DNA from: Caballeronia sp. INDeC2
GTDB taxonomy: Bacteria > Pseudomonadota > Gammaproteobacteria > Burkholderiales > Burkholderiaceae
Assembly: GCF_023631325.1 (NCBI RefSeq)
Contig: NZ_JALQDG010000049.1
Location: forward strand, 62,340 to 126,339
Direction of reading: 5' to 3'
DNA: 64,000 bases
Positions 35,590-44,633 of this stretch are shown here, one piece after another. Below the pieces are notes generated by a model, which saw only the letters and a list, made by a program, of their open reading frames with translations, searched no databases and was not told where the DNA came from. The number at the start of each line of letters is the position of its first letter. The first letter of the stretch is position 1. The position numbers and the translations under genes are program-made.

Positions 35590-35616
35590 TAAAGTTTGTC
35601 CTGCCAGGCCCGATAA
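35590..35616 (+). promoter_or_regulatory. Sigma-28 (FliA) promoter of fliC
   Basis: TAAAGTTT (35590-35597), an 11-base spacer, and CCCGATAA (35609-35616). This differs by one base from the consensus TAAAGTTT-N11-GCCGATAA and sits 98 bases before the flagellin start. Confidence 0.9.
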
Positions 35617-35714
35617 CCACAAGTAGGCGGCCGGCTATCACCGAGCGCAGGACCGCCAAGGCAACACTCGGTGCCAAAGCCAAAGCCAGACAAAGTCTCC
35701 CAGGAGAGCAAAAA

Positions 35715-37928
35715 ATGATCGGTATCAATAGCAATATCAACTCGCTGGTTGCCCAGCAGAACCTCAACAGCACGCAGAGCGCGCTGTCGTCGGCGATCAC
35801 CCGCCTCTCGTCGGGCAAGCGCATCAACAGCGCTGCTGACGATGCAGCCGGCCAGGCGATCGCTTCGCGCATGACGTCGCAGATCAACGGTTTGAATCAG
35901 GGCGTGTCGAACGCGAACGACGGCGTGTCGATGACGCAGACGGCGTCGAGCGGCCTGAACCAGATCACCGACAACCTTCAGCGTATCCGCCAGCTGGCTG
36001 TGCAGTCGGCGACGGGCTCGCTCTCGGCCGACGACCAGGCCGCGCTGCAGAAGGAAGTTTCGCAGCGTATCGCTGAAGTGAACCGTATCGCTTCGCAAAC
36101 CACGTACAACGGCACGAACGTGCTCGACGGTTCTGCTGGCAACGTGTCGTTCCAGGTTGGCGCGAACGTCGGCCAGACGATCAGCGTCGATCTGAGCCAC
36201 AGCGTTTCGGCAGCGAACCTCGGCACGGGTACCGTGGCGAAGGGTTCGGTGCTCGGCACGATGACGGGTCTGTCGCTCGACGCGAAGACCGGCAACGCCG
36301 CAGCTGCAGGCTCGACGGCTACCCTGACGTCGATCAACGTTCTCGCTGACGGCAAGGGCGGCTTCACGTTCACCGACCAGAACAACCAGGCTCTGTCGAG
36401 CGCGGCTGTTTCGAACCTGTTCGGCGGCGACGCCGCAGTGAAGGGCACGGGAACGGCGCTGACGCTTAAACCGCAAGGCGCCCTGACCAACGGCGCGAGC
36501 GCGGCTCAGACGAGCTCGATCGCTGCAATCCAGTCGGCCAACGCCAAGACGACCGCAGGCGGTTTCGCGGTGAGCGGCACGGAACTGGCTACCATCACTA
36601 CGACCGGAAACACCGCCCTGAAGTTGGATCTGAGCGGCGAAGGCGGTAGCGCGGGCACCGACATCACCTCCATCAAGGTACTGGCGGACGGCAACGGTGG
36701 CTATACCTTCAAGGCGCTCAACGGCACTACCGACGTCACCAAGAATGTTACGGCAAGCGGCGGCCTGGCATCGCTCTTCTCCACGAGCGAAGGTTCGGGT
36801 ACGACGCCCGGTTCGCTGTCACTGTCCTCGGCTGGTGCGGCCGCCCTTGGCGGGGATGCAACAGGCGCCGGCACGCAGATCACGTCGGCTGTTTCGAAGA
36901 GCTACGTCGCTCCCACCTACCCGGCCGGCAGCAGCTTCGCGAAGTCGGGCACGCCGCTGACGACGATCACCCTGGCGACCGCGATTGACCCGGCAGACCT
37001 TACGTCGACGACCGGCGGCTCGATCAAGAAGATCGCGATCACGGCCAACGGCAGCGGCGGCTACAACTTTGCTGCGCTGGACGCCAGCGATAACGCGGTC
37101 ACCGTGACCGACGCGACGAATACGCTCGCCGACCTGTTCAAAATCGGTAGCGCGAGCGGCACGCCGGGTAGCGATCCGCTCACGGCCGCGTCGATCTCTC
37201 TCACGGGCGCAGCAGTCGGCACGGTGGGCTCGGACGCTAACGCGACCGCCATCTCGTCGGCCCTGAGCGACGTTCAGAGCAAGAGCGCCACTCAAGCCAC
37301 CAAGCTCGGCACGGTTTCGGTGAATCTGAACTCATCCGGCAACGCGGCGAACGTGGGGGACCCGGTTGCCTACACGTCGGTGAACGTGTACGCCGACGGC
37401 AACGGCGGCTATGCCTTCCGTGCGGTGGACTCCAGTGGTAACGAAAACGCGACGGCTTCAATCAACGCGAACGCAGCTAATCTGTTTTCGGTCGACACCG
37501 CAACTTCGGGCGACAACGCCAAGACGATTTCTGGCGCAGGCGTCCTGGCCGCAAACCCGAACGTCGCGGCAGCATCCGACGGCCTGAAGGCAGTCACGAG
37601 CAACAACGTGCCGCCGAAGGTTTCGGACATCGACATCAGCACGACGGCTGGTGCAAACCAGGCGATCGAAGCCGTCGACAACGCGCTGAACGCCGTCAAC
37701 ACGATTCAGGCTTCGCTCGGCGCTGCGCAAAACCGCTTCACGTCGATCGCGTCGACGCAGACCCAACAGGCCACGAACCTGTCGTCGGCTCAGTCGCAAA
37801 TCACCGACGCGAACTTCGCGCAGGAAACCGCGAACCTGTCGAAGGCTCAGGTGCTGCAACAAGCTGGTATCTCGGTGCTGGCTCAAGCGAACTCGATGCC
37901 GCAGCAAGTTCTGAAGCTCCTCGGCTAA
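35715..37928 (+). CDS. fliC: Flagellin (large, with internal repeats)
   Basis: The start is ATG 35715, preceded by AGGAGAG. The product is 737 residues, against about 270-500 for most flagellins. The N-terminal D0/D1 (INSNINSLVAQQNLNSTQSA, LSSGKRINSAADDAAGQAIA) and C-terminal D0/D1 (ending AQANSMPQQVLKLLG) are canonical. The middle carries four related repeats, each with a core like VLADGKGGFTF, VLADGNGGYTF, ITANGSGGYNF or VYADGNGGYAF, followed by a NLF/SLF/DLF step. These look like flagellin-IN or D2/D3-type surface modules. It is driven by a sigma-28 promoter and followed by fliD. Confidence 0.93.
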   Translation: MIGINSNINSLVAQQNLNSTQSALSSAITRLSSGKRINSAADDAAGQAIASRMTSQINGLNQGVSNANDGVSMTQTASSGLNQITDNLQRIRQLAVQSATGSLSADDQAALQKEVSQRIAEVNRIASQTTYNGTNVLDGSAGNVSFQVGANVGQTISVDLSHSVSAANLGTGTVAKGSVLGTMTGLSLDAKTGNAAAAGSTATLTSINVLADGKGGFTFTDQNNQALSSAAVSNLFGGDAAVKGTGTALTLKPQGALTNGASAAQTSSIAAIQSANAKTTAGGFAVSGTELATITTTGNTALKLDLSGEGGSAGTDITSIKVLADGNGGYTFKALNGTTDVTKNVTASGGLASLFSTSEGSGTTPGSLSLSSAGAAALGGDATGAGTQITSAVSKSYVAPTYPAGSSFAKSGTPLTTITLATAIDPADLTSTTGGSIKKIAITANGSGGYNFAALDASDNAVTVTDATNTLADLFKIGSASGTPGSDPLTAASISLTGAAVGTVGSDANATAISSALSDVQSKSATQATKLGTVSVNLNSSGNAANVGDPVAYTSVNVYADGNGGYAFRAVDSSGNENATASINANAANLFSVDTATSGDNAKTISGAGVLAANPNVAAASDGLKAVTSNNVPPKVSDIDISTTAGANQAIEAVDNALNAVNTIQASLGAAQNRFTSIASTQTQQATNLSSAQSQITDANFAQETANLSKAQVLQQAGISVLAQANSMPQQVLKLLG

Positions 37929-37949
37929 GCATCACGGCCGACGCTGTAA

Positions 37950-37981
37950 CCGGCGCGCGTTATCAGTACAATGCGCGCCGG
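37950..37981. repeat. Perfect 9-bp stem downstream of fliC
   Basis: CCGGCGCGC (37950-37958) pairs exactly with 37973-37981 across a 14-base loop. It may help end or stabilise the fliC transcript. Confidence 0.55.
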
Positions 37982-38018
37982 GTGTAATAAAACATCGCAG
38001 TAGAAGCACAAGCAGTCA

Positions 38019-38053
38019 GCGCACCGGGAGCTCGTCTCCCTGTGCGCGTTTTC
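38019..38053 (+). terminator. Terminator between fliC and fliD
   Basis: A long stem with one mismatch (GCGCACCGGGAG against CTCCCTGTGCGC, loop CTCGT) is followed by GTTTTC. fliC is therefore probably transcribed mainly alone. Confidence 0.65.
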
Positions 38054-38114
38054 GGGAGATGACGACTCCCGCCCCATTCCCGAACGATCGCGACCAGTAA
38101 CGACCGGAGCACAC

Positions 38115-39656
38115 ATGACCACCGTAGCCACGACAACGGGTTCCACTGTCGATCCGACGAGCGCCGTCCAGCAGGCCGCGCAGTCGATCATCAGCGGTTC
38201 CACGAACTCGACGATGGACGTGAACTCGCTCGTCAGCGCGATCGTCAACGCGAAGGTCGCAGGACAGACCGACGCGCTCAACAACAAGAAAACGGCCGAC
38301 AACACGCAGCTCACCGCGATCGGCACGTTGAAGTCGATTCTTTCGCTGCTGCAAAGCTCGCTCACGAATCTCGCGAACGGCACGACGCTCTCGCAGTTCA
38401 CCGCCACCGCCGACGGCAAGGGCCTCGCCGCCACCGCTGCCAGCGGCGCGGTCGCGGGTAGCTATTCGGTGAACGTGCAGAACATCGCGACGTCGCAGTC
38501 GATCACGTCAGGCGCGTTCAAGTCGACCGACACGCTCGGCACCGGCTCGATGACGCTCAACGTCAACGGCAAGACCAGCACGATCAAGATCGACAGCAGC
38601 GACAACACGCTCTCGGGCATAGCCTCGGCGATCAACTCGGCGTCCGACAACCCGGGCGTCACGGCGACCATCGTCAACGGCACGGACGGCGCGCACCTCG
38701 TGCTGCGCTCCTCGTCGACGGGTCTGTCCAACGGCATCAACATCACGGTCGACGCCGACGACAGCACCTCGTCGCTCAACAAGCTCGCGGTCGCGACCAC
38801 GACGGCAGCCGCGACCACCAAGACCGACCCGAACGATTCGACCAAGACCATCAACGTTCCTGCCCAGACGACCATCAGCAGCACGGGCGGCTGGACGCAG
38901 AGCACGGCCGGCCAGGACGCGAACCTGACGGTCGCGGGCACGGCGGTGACGAGTTCGAGCAATTCGGTAAAGGACGCGATCACCGGCGTGACGATGTCGC
39001 TCACCTCGGACGCGGTCGGCACGACGCAGAACCTCACCATCGGCCAGGACGTCACCGGCCAGAAGACGACCATCGAAGCGTTCGTCACGGCGTACAACAA
39101 CTTCATCAGCACGGCAGCCTCGCTGACGTCGTTCGACTCGACCCAGGCAGCCGGCTCGCAAGGCGGCGCGCTGCTCGGCGACTCGATGATGAACTCGATC
39201 AAGAACACGATCTCGAGCACGATCAGCAAGGCGATCGGTTCGGGCACGAATCAGGTCAATCTCGCGTCGATCGGCATTTCGCTGCAGCCGGACGGCTCGC
39301 TGCAGACCGACGAAGACAAGCTCACCAGCGCGCTGACCAATAGCTCCGGCACGGTCGCCGCGTTGTTCAACTCGACCAACGGCGTCGCGGCGCAGCTGAA
39401 CAACAGCCTGACCTCGTTCCTGCAGACGGGCGGCGTGATCGACTCGCGCACGACCGCGCTCAACAACGATCTGTCGAACATCGCGGATCAGCAGACGCAA
39501 CTCACCGCCTATACGCAGCAGTTGACGACCTCGTACAACTCGCAGTTCACGGCGCTGAACACGCTGATGTCGTCGATGGCGACGCAGACCAGCTATCTGA
39601 CGGCGCTCTTCGGCGGCAGCAACAGCGCCGGCGCGATGTCCGACAACAAGAAGTAA
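38115..39656 (+). CDS. fliD: Flagellar hook-associated protein 2 (filament cap)
   Basis: A 513-residue protein with FliD N-terminal features (STMDVNSLVSAIVNAKVAGQ, LKSILSLLQSSLTNLANGTT), a Thr/Ser-rich middle, and the C-terminal coiled domain (LNNDLSNIADQQTQLTAYTQ, QLTTSYNSQFTALNTLMSSM). It caps the growing filament and folds flagellin. GGAG precedes the ATG. It follows fliC and precedes fliT, the usual order in Burkholderia. No sign of damage. Confidence 0.93.
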   Translation: MTTVATTTGSTVDPTSAVQQAAQSIISGSTNSTMDVNSLVSAIVNAKVAGQTDALNNKKTADNTQLTAIGTLKSILSLLQSSLTNLANGTTLSQFTATADGKGLAATAASGAVAGSYSVNVQNIATSQSITSGAFKSTDTLGTGSMTLNVNGKTSTIKIDSSDNTLSGIASAINSASDNPGVTATIVNGTDGAHLVLRSSSTGLSNGINITVDADDSTSSLNKLAVATTTAAATTKTDPNDSTKTINVPAQTTISSTGGWTQSTAGQDANLTVAGTAVTSSSNSVKDAITGVTMSLTSDAVGTTQNLTIGQDVTGQKTTIEAFVTAYNNFISTAASLTSFDSTQAAGSQGGALLGDSMMNSIKNTISSTISKAIGSGTNQVNLASIGISLQPDGSLQTDEDKLTSALTNSSGTVAALFNSTNGVAAQLNNSLTSFLQTGGVIDSRTTALNNDLSNIADQQTQLTAYTQQLTTSYNSQFTALNTLMSSMATQTSYLTALFGGSNSAGAMSDNKK

Positions 39657-39676
39657 GCGAAGGAATCGACGGAACC

Positions 39677-39976
39677 ATGAACCAGCAGGAACTGATTCAG
39701 AACGCCTGGACGCTGACCGAGGCGATCGAAGCCGCAGTCGGCAAGGAAGACTGGGCGCAAGCCGCCGAGCTCGACGAAGCGCGCGCGCCGCTCGTGATGT
39801 CCCTGCAGGCAGACCAGCCGGCGGACGCGCTGATCGTCATCCGCAAGATTCAGGCGAGCATGGACGCCGTCGCTGCCCGCGCGCGCGACGCGCAGACGGC
39901 CCTTTCGGCAACGTATCGCCGCTCGATGGATGGCGCGAAAGCCGCCAGCCAATATCATCAGGCCGCACGGCTCTAA
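39677..39976 (+). CDS. fliT: FliT-like flagellar chaperone
   Basis: A 99-residue helical protein (LIQNAWTLTEAIEAAVGKED, QAAELDEARAPLVMSLQADQ, RKIQASMDAVAARARDAQTA), matching the small FliT chaperones that bind FliD. It begins 20 bases after fliD. A perfect sigma-28 promoter overlaps its stop codon. Naming rests on size, helical character and position. Confidence 0.8.
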   Translation: MNQQELIQNAWTLTEAIEAAVGKEDWAQAAELDEARAPLVMSLQADQPADALIVIRKIQASMDAVAARARDAQTALSATYRRSMDGAKAASQYHQAARL

Positions 39977-40000
39977 AGTTTTTCCTTATCAGGCCGATAA
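39974..40000 (+). promoter_or_regulatory. Perfect sigma-28 promoter, cut off from its gene
   Basis: TAAAGTTT (39974-39981), an 11-base spacer, and GCCGATAA (39993-40000) match the FliA consensus exactly. The next 80 bases hold no gene; then the tni transposon begins, with its genes on the opposite strand. Confidence 0.9.
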
Positions 40001-40080
40001 GAAACTTAGACACACAGCAGAATGAAGTCGCTCCTGTACTCTCGTTGAGAGGTCACAAAGTGTAGGCCCATCGCCTCTAC

Positions 40081-40128
40081 TGTTGAGGTACGTTAATTGT
40101 GCTAATAGGTACGCTAATTTTGCTAATA
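40081..40128. repeat. Left end of the tni transposon
   Basis: After TGTTGA come two tandem 21-base units with the form GGTACGTTAATTGTGCTAAT and GGTACGCTAATTTTGCTAAT. The tniQ stop codon (40123) lies inside the second unit. Confidence 0.85.
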
Positions 40129-40641
40129 CCGCCAAGCGAGCCTCGATCTGGCGATGGCACGTCGATACTTGCTGACGAGCGATAGCAGACTCGTCATATT
40201 TCGAGCCCGTTTCGGAAGTGCTACCGGAATTCGGTCCAACAACGTCCCGTGTTCCTCGCACACTACGGTTCCTGGATCGAGCCACCGGCTTTTCCAGCGT
40301 GGCGCGAAGACATCGGCTGGATTAACTGTCAGGCAAACAAAACAGTACGGGAGTTTCGAGCGGGCCTTCAGCCAGTCAGGTCGCGTTTGAATCTGCGTGA
40401 GACTATCAACGTCCAAACGAGCGAGCGTGGCAAGGACGTTGAGCGTGCTGGCAGGTAGGGGAGGGAATAAGATCCATCCGGCATTCGTCAACGGTGGAAA
40501 TGGTCCAAGGTGATTGATCTCCCACGCCTGAATGACGCTCAACTGGTAGCGGCTGGCGACGCGCCCGAACCAACTCCCGAAGGCCTCATCGCCGAACGGG
40601 CGAGGCGCTACCGGCCAAGGACGCAGACTAATGGACGGCAA
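40123..40641 (-). CDS. tniQ: TniQ-like target-selection protein (short)
   Basis: A 172-residue protein with TniQ features: DEAFGSWFGRVASRYQLSVI near the N-terminus and a zinc-binding block LPYCFVCLTVNPADVF ... GTVVCEEHGTLL (Cys-x2-Cys and Cys-x2-His). Most TniQ/TnsD proteins are 300 or more residues, so this one is short and ends within the transposon's terminal repeat. Its start overlaps the end of tniB by 14 bases. It would help choose insertion sites. It could be a naturally minimal form or a truncated one. Confidence 0.8.
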   Translation of the reverse strand: MPSISLRPWPVAPRPFGDEAFGSWFGRVASRYQLSVIQAWEINHLGPFPPLTNAGWILFPPLPASTLNVLATLARLDVDSLTQIQTRPDWLKARSKLPYCFVCLTVNPADVFAPRWKSRWLDPGTVVCEEHGTLLDRIPVALPKRARNMTSLLSLVSKYRRAIARSRLAWRY

Positions 40642-41500
40642 GGTAAGTTACCTGCTCGAGATGATGCAGATTGATCGATTCATTGCCGTCACGAATCGCC
40701 AGTTCTGCGGCGCCGTTCAAGATCCGCGACACTTCGCCGGTGAGTCCCTCGCTGGCAGCCAGGACGTATTGCACGATCTCGCGTCGCGCAAGATCAGACG
40801 GGCGACGTAGCGGTAATATGCGTTCGAACGCCGACAGCAGCCGACGAAAGGCATCGCTTTCGCGCCAGCGGGGAATCTCGAACGGTGTGAATCGGCTCAC
40901 CATTTGCGTATCGCTCTGCAGGGCGATTACCGCGTCGTCGGTACCCACGAGAACGATGCTGGCACGAAGGTCGTTGGCGAGGAACTTGAGCAGATTCAAA
41001 GCGGCGCGTTGCTCGCGGTACGTGCCCGCCAGAAGATGGTGTACTTCGTCGACGATCAACATGCTCGGCGTCATTCTCCTCAGCAGGTCTCGTGCAAGTC
41101 TCTCCAACACCGCGAGACTTGCTGCAGCGTTGTGCGGCGCGCCGAGCTCAAAGAGCAATGCTGAGTAGAAGCGGTGCTGATCGGGTGTCGGCGGCATCTG
41201 CATCGAAATGATTGGGCGCACTTCAACGCCGCGTCGCTCGTCGAACTCATCGGGATGCTCGCGCCGGAACTTGGCGATTATTTGTGTTTTGCCGATATTG
41301 GAGTCGCCATGCAGGAGAAGGCATGGCATTCGCTCTCGCCGTGGCGTCGCAAGCAGCTTCCGGAGCTGGTCCAACGCCTGAGTCGCACGCGGATAATCTA
41401 TCCACCGATCGCGCAGCAAAGACTGAATTCGCGTTCCATCTTCGAGCTGAGCCTGTGGCCGGACCGCCGGTAGTAAGTGTCCGAGCTGTGTATTCCTCAT
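40628..41500 (-). CDS. tniB: TniB/TnsC-like AAA+ ATPase
   Basis: A 290-residue AAA+ protein with Walker A LLHGDSNIGKTQII and Walker B SMLIVDEVHHLLAG, then a sensor block ASIVLVGTDDAVIAL. It couples target recognition by TniQ to the transposase. Length is typical for TniB. It begins 7 bases after the tniA stop and overlaps tniQ. Confidence 0.93.
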   Translation of the reverse strand: MRNTQLGHLLPAVRPQAQLEDGTRIQSLLRDRWIDYPRATQALDQLRKLLATPRRERMPCLLLHGDSNIGKTQIIAKFRREHPDEFDERRGVEVRPIISMQMPPTPDQHRFYSALLFELGAPHNAAASLAVLERLARDLLRRMTPSMLIVDEVHHLLAGTYREQRAALNLLKFLANDLRASIVLVGTDDAVIALQSDTQMVSRFTPFEIPRWRESDAFRRLLSAFERILPLRRPSDLARREIVQYVLAASEGLTGEVSRILNGAAELAIRDGNESINLHHLEQVTYLAVH

Positions 41501-41507
41501 ATCGCTC

Positions 41508-43133
41508 TCACCATTGCTCTACATCGTACGCGGGGGCCGGCTTGCTGTAATCGACCGGACTGGATGCTGAAGAAGAGTCGGACGTGGCAGGTGCGGAAAA
41601 AACCTTCCGTGACGCGTAGCGGTCGGTCTTAGCCTTACCAGTTCGGTGTTTCGCCTTTCGAGTATCCCGTTGAGCCTGGGCCACGAGACGACGTTGCTCC
41701 TCGATCGCGCGGAAGATCGTCGCTTCGGAAATCAACTCCTGTCGTTGGCCGCGTAGATAGCGAACAATGGATCGCTGCTCCCAAAGCGAGATCGGAGGAT
41801 GACGCAGGTCGGCAAAGCGAACTTCGATGAACTGTTTGCCAGAAACGCTCACGAATATCCGTGAGAGATCTTCCGGATGGTAACGGACCGTCACTGCGCG
41901 GCGGTCTAGTCGCCATGCGGAGAATATCGGGTGCCAATAGCGAATATGGAACAGGGTCAGCCCGTCAGCCTGAATCGTTCGTCGGGCGACAGGTAGGAAT
42001 CGCAGCAGGAACTGCCATTCCGCTTCGAGCGTATCTGGAAGACGAGAAGAAGCTTCAGCGCCATTCGATCCCGCCGCCCACATGCTGGCGGGCGTCGCCC
42101 CATGAAGGCCGCGATGCGCGCTGTGGTGATAACGCTGCCCGATTTCCAACGCGAGCCATCGCTCAAACTCCGGCAGCGTCAGCGCAGCGTGTTTCTCGGG
42201 CGGGCGCTTCTTTCGCCCTTTGGGAGACGAACCCGTGGTGCCGGGAAGACCATGCACGCGCTCCATCAGCGTACGGTTCAAACGCTCAATGTGCCCTCCA
42301 AAGTGAGGGCGTCCGACCGGGCGGTACATCAACTCGATGCCATACTCGGAGCATCCGGTTCGAAGGGCCCGGCTCTTGAACTCCGCGGCGTTATCGAGAT
42401 GCAACACCTTTGGGACGCCTTGCATCGGCCACTCGACCTCGACGCAGAGTCTACTCAGCCAGCCAGACTTGGGAAGCGCTACGCGCGTCAGCAGAAGGGC
42501 GACGGTCGCTGCTCCAGGGCGTTCCATGCTGAGATAAAAACCGACAACGCAACGAGTCGCGACGTCAATGGCAAGTGAGAGCCATGGTCGGCCGATCGGG
42601 CGCCGGCCAAACGCGTCGACCAGCATGATATCCGCTTGGGTATGGTCGACCTGGACGACGTCGAGCGGATGGTGCACCACGAAGTTTCCAGGTGTTGCTG
42701 TTGTTTTGCTAGCTTCAGCGAGATTGTCAGCTTCGCGATGTGCGACCCAACGCCGGACCACGGAACTGCGGCTCGGCGGTTGGACGCCTGCAGTCGTGCA
42801 GCGACGCCGGATCTCAAGTGTCAAGTCGGAAAGCGGGTGAGCGAGTTGACGCTGCTTGGGAAGCCATCTCATGAGCACTTCGTCAATGATCAACTCGGCC
42901 CGTTCGTTCAGGCGCCGGCCTCCAGTCTTTGGCCCTCGGTCACGAGGCATGACCGCGCCAGTGACCGGATTCGCCAAAAAACGTCGCCTAAGGCGATAGA
43001 CGGTGGTCCAATGCACATCAAGCAATTGAGCGGCTGTCAACGCCTGAGCCTTCGTAAGAGGCCCGTTTCCAAGCGGTCGCAGTACGCGGGCGATTTCGTT
43101 CGCTCGGTCTTCGGGATCGCGTGCTTTGACCAT
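41508..43133 (-). CDS. tniA: TniA/TnsB-like DDE transposase
   Basis: The start is taken at ATG 43133; an upstream extension of 23 residues runs into the end repeats. The 541-residue protein has an N-terminal HTH region (LTKAQALTAAQLLDVHWTTV) and an rve/DDE core: LDVVQVDHTQADIM (first Asp), KVLHLDNAAEFKSRAL (second Asp), and FGGHIERLNRTLMERV (Glu). A beta-barrel mu-type C-terminal domain follows. All catalytic residues are present. Confidence 0.93.
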   Translation of the reverse strand: MVKARDPEDRANEIARVLRPLGNGPLTKAQALTAAQLLDVHWTTVYRLRRRFLANPVTGAVMPRDRGPKTGGRRLNERAELIIDEVLMRWLPKQRQLAHPLSDLTLEIRRRCTTAGVQPPSRSSVVRRWVAHREADNLAEASKTTATPGNFVVHHPLDVVQVDHTQADIMLVDAFGRRPIGRPWLSLAIDVATRCVVGFYLSMERPGAATVALLLTRVALPKSGWLSRLCVEVEWPMQGVPKVLHLDNAAEFKSRALRTGCSEYGIELMYRPVGRPHFGGHIERLNRTLMERVHGLPGTTGSSPKGRKKRPPEKHAALTLPEFERWLALEIGQRYHHSAHRGLHGATPASMWAAGSNGAEASSRLPDTLEAEWQFLLRFLPVARRTIQADGLTLFHIRYWHPIFSAWRLDRRAVTVRYHPEDLSRIFVSVSGKQFIEVRFADLRHPPISLWEQRSIVRYLRGQRQELISEATIFRAIEEQRRLVAQAQRDTRKAKHRTGKAKTDRYASRKVFSAPATSDSSSASSPVDYSKPAPAYDVEQW

Positions 43134-43164
43134 TGTGCGTCGCGGTGGTTGACAACAAATCCAC

Positions 43165-43356
43165 ATTAGTACAATTAACGAGCAGCAAGCTGGTATTAGC
43201 ACAAATAGCGAACAGGACGGTCAGCAACCGTTGCGAGGGTGCAACGTTATACTCAAGGTACTTTTCCTAAAAATATGATGAAAAATCAGGGAGATGGGCC
43301 TGTTCACTATTAGCAGCATCGCTGAACACGATTAGCGGAATTAACGAGCCTCAACA
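43165..43356. repeat. Right end of the tni transposon
   Basis: Four related units with an ATTAG core followed by AC/GC/GG and AAxxAACGAG- or CGxTGAAC-type tails lie at 43165-43182, 43194-43213, 43308-43327 and 43330-43356. The last forms the terminal repeat ending CCTCAACA. They are the likely TniA binding sites. Confidence 0.8.
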
Positions 43357-44310
43357 ACATGCAGCGAGCGCGAGGTGGATCTGAAGCGACATCTTCCGCA
43401 GGGATTCCGGTGGCAAGGGCAGTAACATCGCGCGGCTCGTTGGGCGACGAGCGCCGGTTGATGGTGGTGATTTTCGGGGGCTGCTGCGAGGCATCGGAAG
43501 CGAAGGAAAAACAGTAATCGGGTGATCTTGATCGATCTTTCCGGTAAGACCGCCCTATTTTAATGCCGCGCTCAGCAACTTGGCAGACATCCCGCTACGG
43601 GTTAATTCCGTTGAAAACCTTGTGCATAAGTCATGCTGCAATGCTTTTAACTTGCTGAAGTCAGCCAGCTATGCGGCGCCGCCGCTTCGGGTGACCGACT
43701 CGCCCCATCAAGGCGATCGGCGACATTACGAAAGGTTCACGGCTGCACTGATCGTCGAGCCTTGCGTTGTCACGACAAGCGCAGGCAGCGCAACTTGACC
43801 CGGTGAGCCCTGACTCTATCCCAGGGTCTCCAGTCAAAAGAATGCCCGCTGAGAGCGGGCGAAGCACCACGGGGAAATGGCAAACACGAGCAATCGCTGT
43901 ACCGACAACGATAAATTTGATAGATCCCCGACTAGTCCCTTCGCGCCAGGGACATCGTGAAACGCTGGACCCGCTCGCCGACCGTTGGACCGTTTGATGA
44001 CCCCGAACCAGCTACATCGGCATCGCGGCCGGTATCCCAACCAATTTTTTGTCGAAGGCGCCGAATTCATTCGACAAACCAAGCAGATCATCCACCCCGG
44101 TCCGTTTGAACACGAGTTGCTGCAGCTGGCGAGGACGCTCCTCGACTTTGGAACTCCCAAAATGGCGCTGTTTCGGCTGCATGAGTGATCGAGGCAAGGA
44201 TAGAAGGCCGATTATTCTGAGGATGAAAAGGCCGGCCGGAGCCGGCACGGACACTCGCAGACCGATGAGGCCACGCCCAAGACGTGGCTGAGTCATTAAC
44301 CCGTCTTTGC
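43357..44310. other. Region right of the tni transposon
   Basis: No gene is clearly supported. A short plus-strand frame at 43997-44188 (about 63 residues, VEGAEFIRQTKQIIHPGPFE) has some protein character but no known family. Nothing here looks like a flagellar gene continuing from the left flank of the transposon. Confidence 0.35.
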
Positions 44311-44532
44311 TCACGGCGCCGGTGCGGGTGCATCGTCGTCGCGGTCAGCCGCATTATCAGCGGCATCCTTCACATCTTCTTTGAGATCTCCCACTTGCTT
44401 CCGGGTTTCGCCGGCGATTTGCTGTGCGTCACCTTTCGCTTCTTGAGCCGGGTCATTGGTCACTTTTCCGACCCCTTCATTGATCTTGCCTTTGGCCTTT
44501 TCGCCTACACCCTTCACTTGATCTTCGTTCAT
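44311..44532 (-). CDS. CsbD-family stress protein
   Basis: The start is taken at ATG 44532, giving MNEDQVKGVGEKAKGKINEG and 73 residues. The repeated KGxxxExxGK(V/I) pattern and hydrophilic helical character (QIAGETRKQVGDLKEDVKDA) are those of CsbD proteins, small general-stress proteins of unknown mechanism. The C-terminal tail is DDDAPAPAP. It diverges from the signalling genes to the right, which fits a stress theme. Confidence 0.88.
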   Translation of the reverse strand: MNEDQVKGVGEKAKGKINEGVGKVTNDPAQEAKGDAQQIAGETRKQVGDLKEDVKDAADNAADRDDDAPAPAP

Positions 44533-44633
44533 TGTCTTCTCCCTAGAACGCCTGTCGGCGGTAATCAACTCACGCAAGGAAGGTGCCGCCTCCATCAGAG
44601 CCGCCCTGGAATTGCTGACATGGGAGGTTGGAC

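Larger units (their letters stand above)
40081..43356. mobile_element. Compact Tn7/Tn5053-like transposon (tniA-tniB-tniQ only)
   Basis: The ends are inverted repeats beginning TGTTGAGG: left TGTTGAGGTACGTTAATTGT, right (reverse complement) TGTTGAGGCTCGTTAATTCC, both continuing with GCTAAT (21 of 26 positions identical). Internal transposase-site-like repeats flank both ends. The 3276 bp contain only the three transposition genes on the minus strand and no cargo. The flanking five bases (TCTAC on the left, ACATG on the right) do not form a duplication, so one flank has probably been rearranged. Confidence 0.85.

Noticed and set aside
35256..35714. Upstream extension of the flagellin frame by 153 codons
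   Set aside because: It overlaps the IS110 gene and the sigma-28 promoter; the canonical flagellin N-terminus and ribosome-binding site start at 35715.
40076..43361. Target-site duplication at the tni transposon ends
   Set aside because: The 5 bases on the left (TCTAC) and right (ACATG) differ, so no duplication is claimed.
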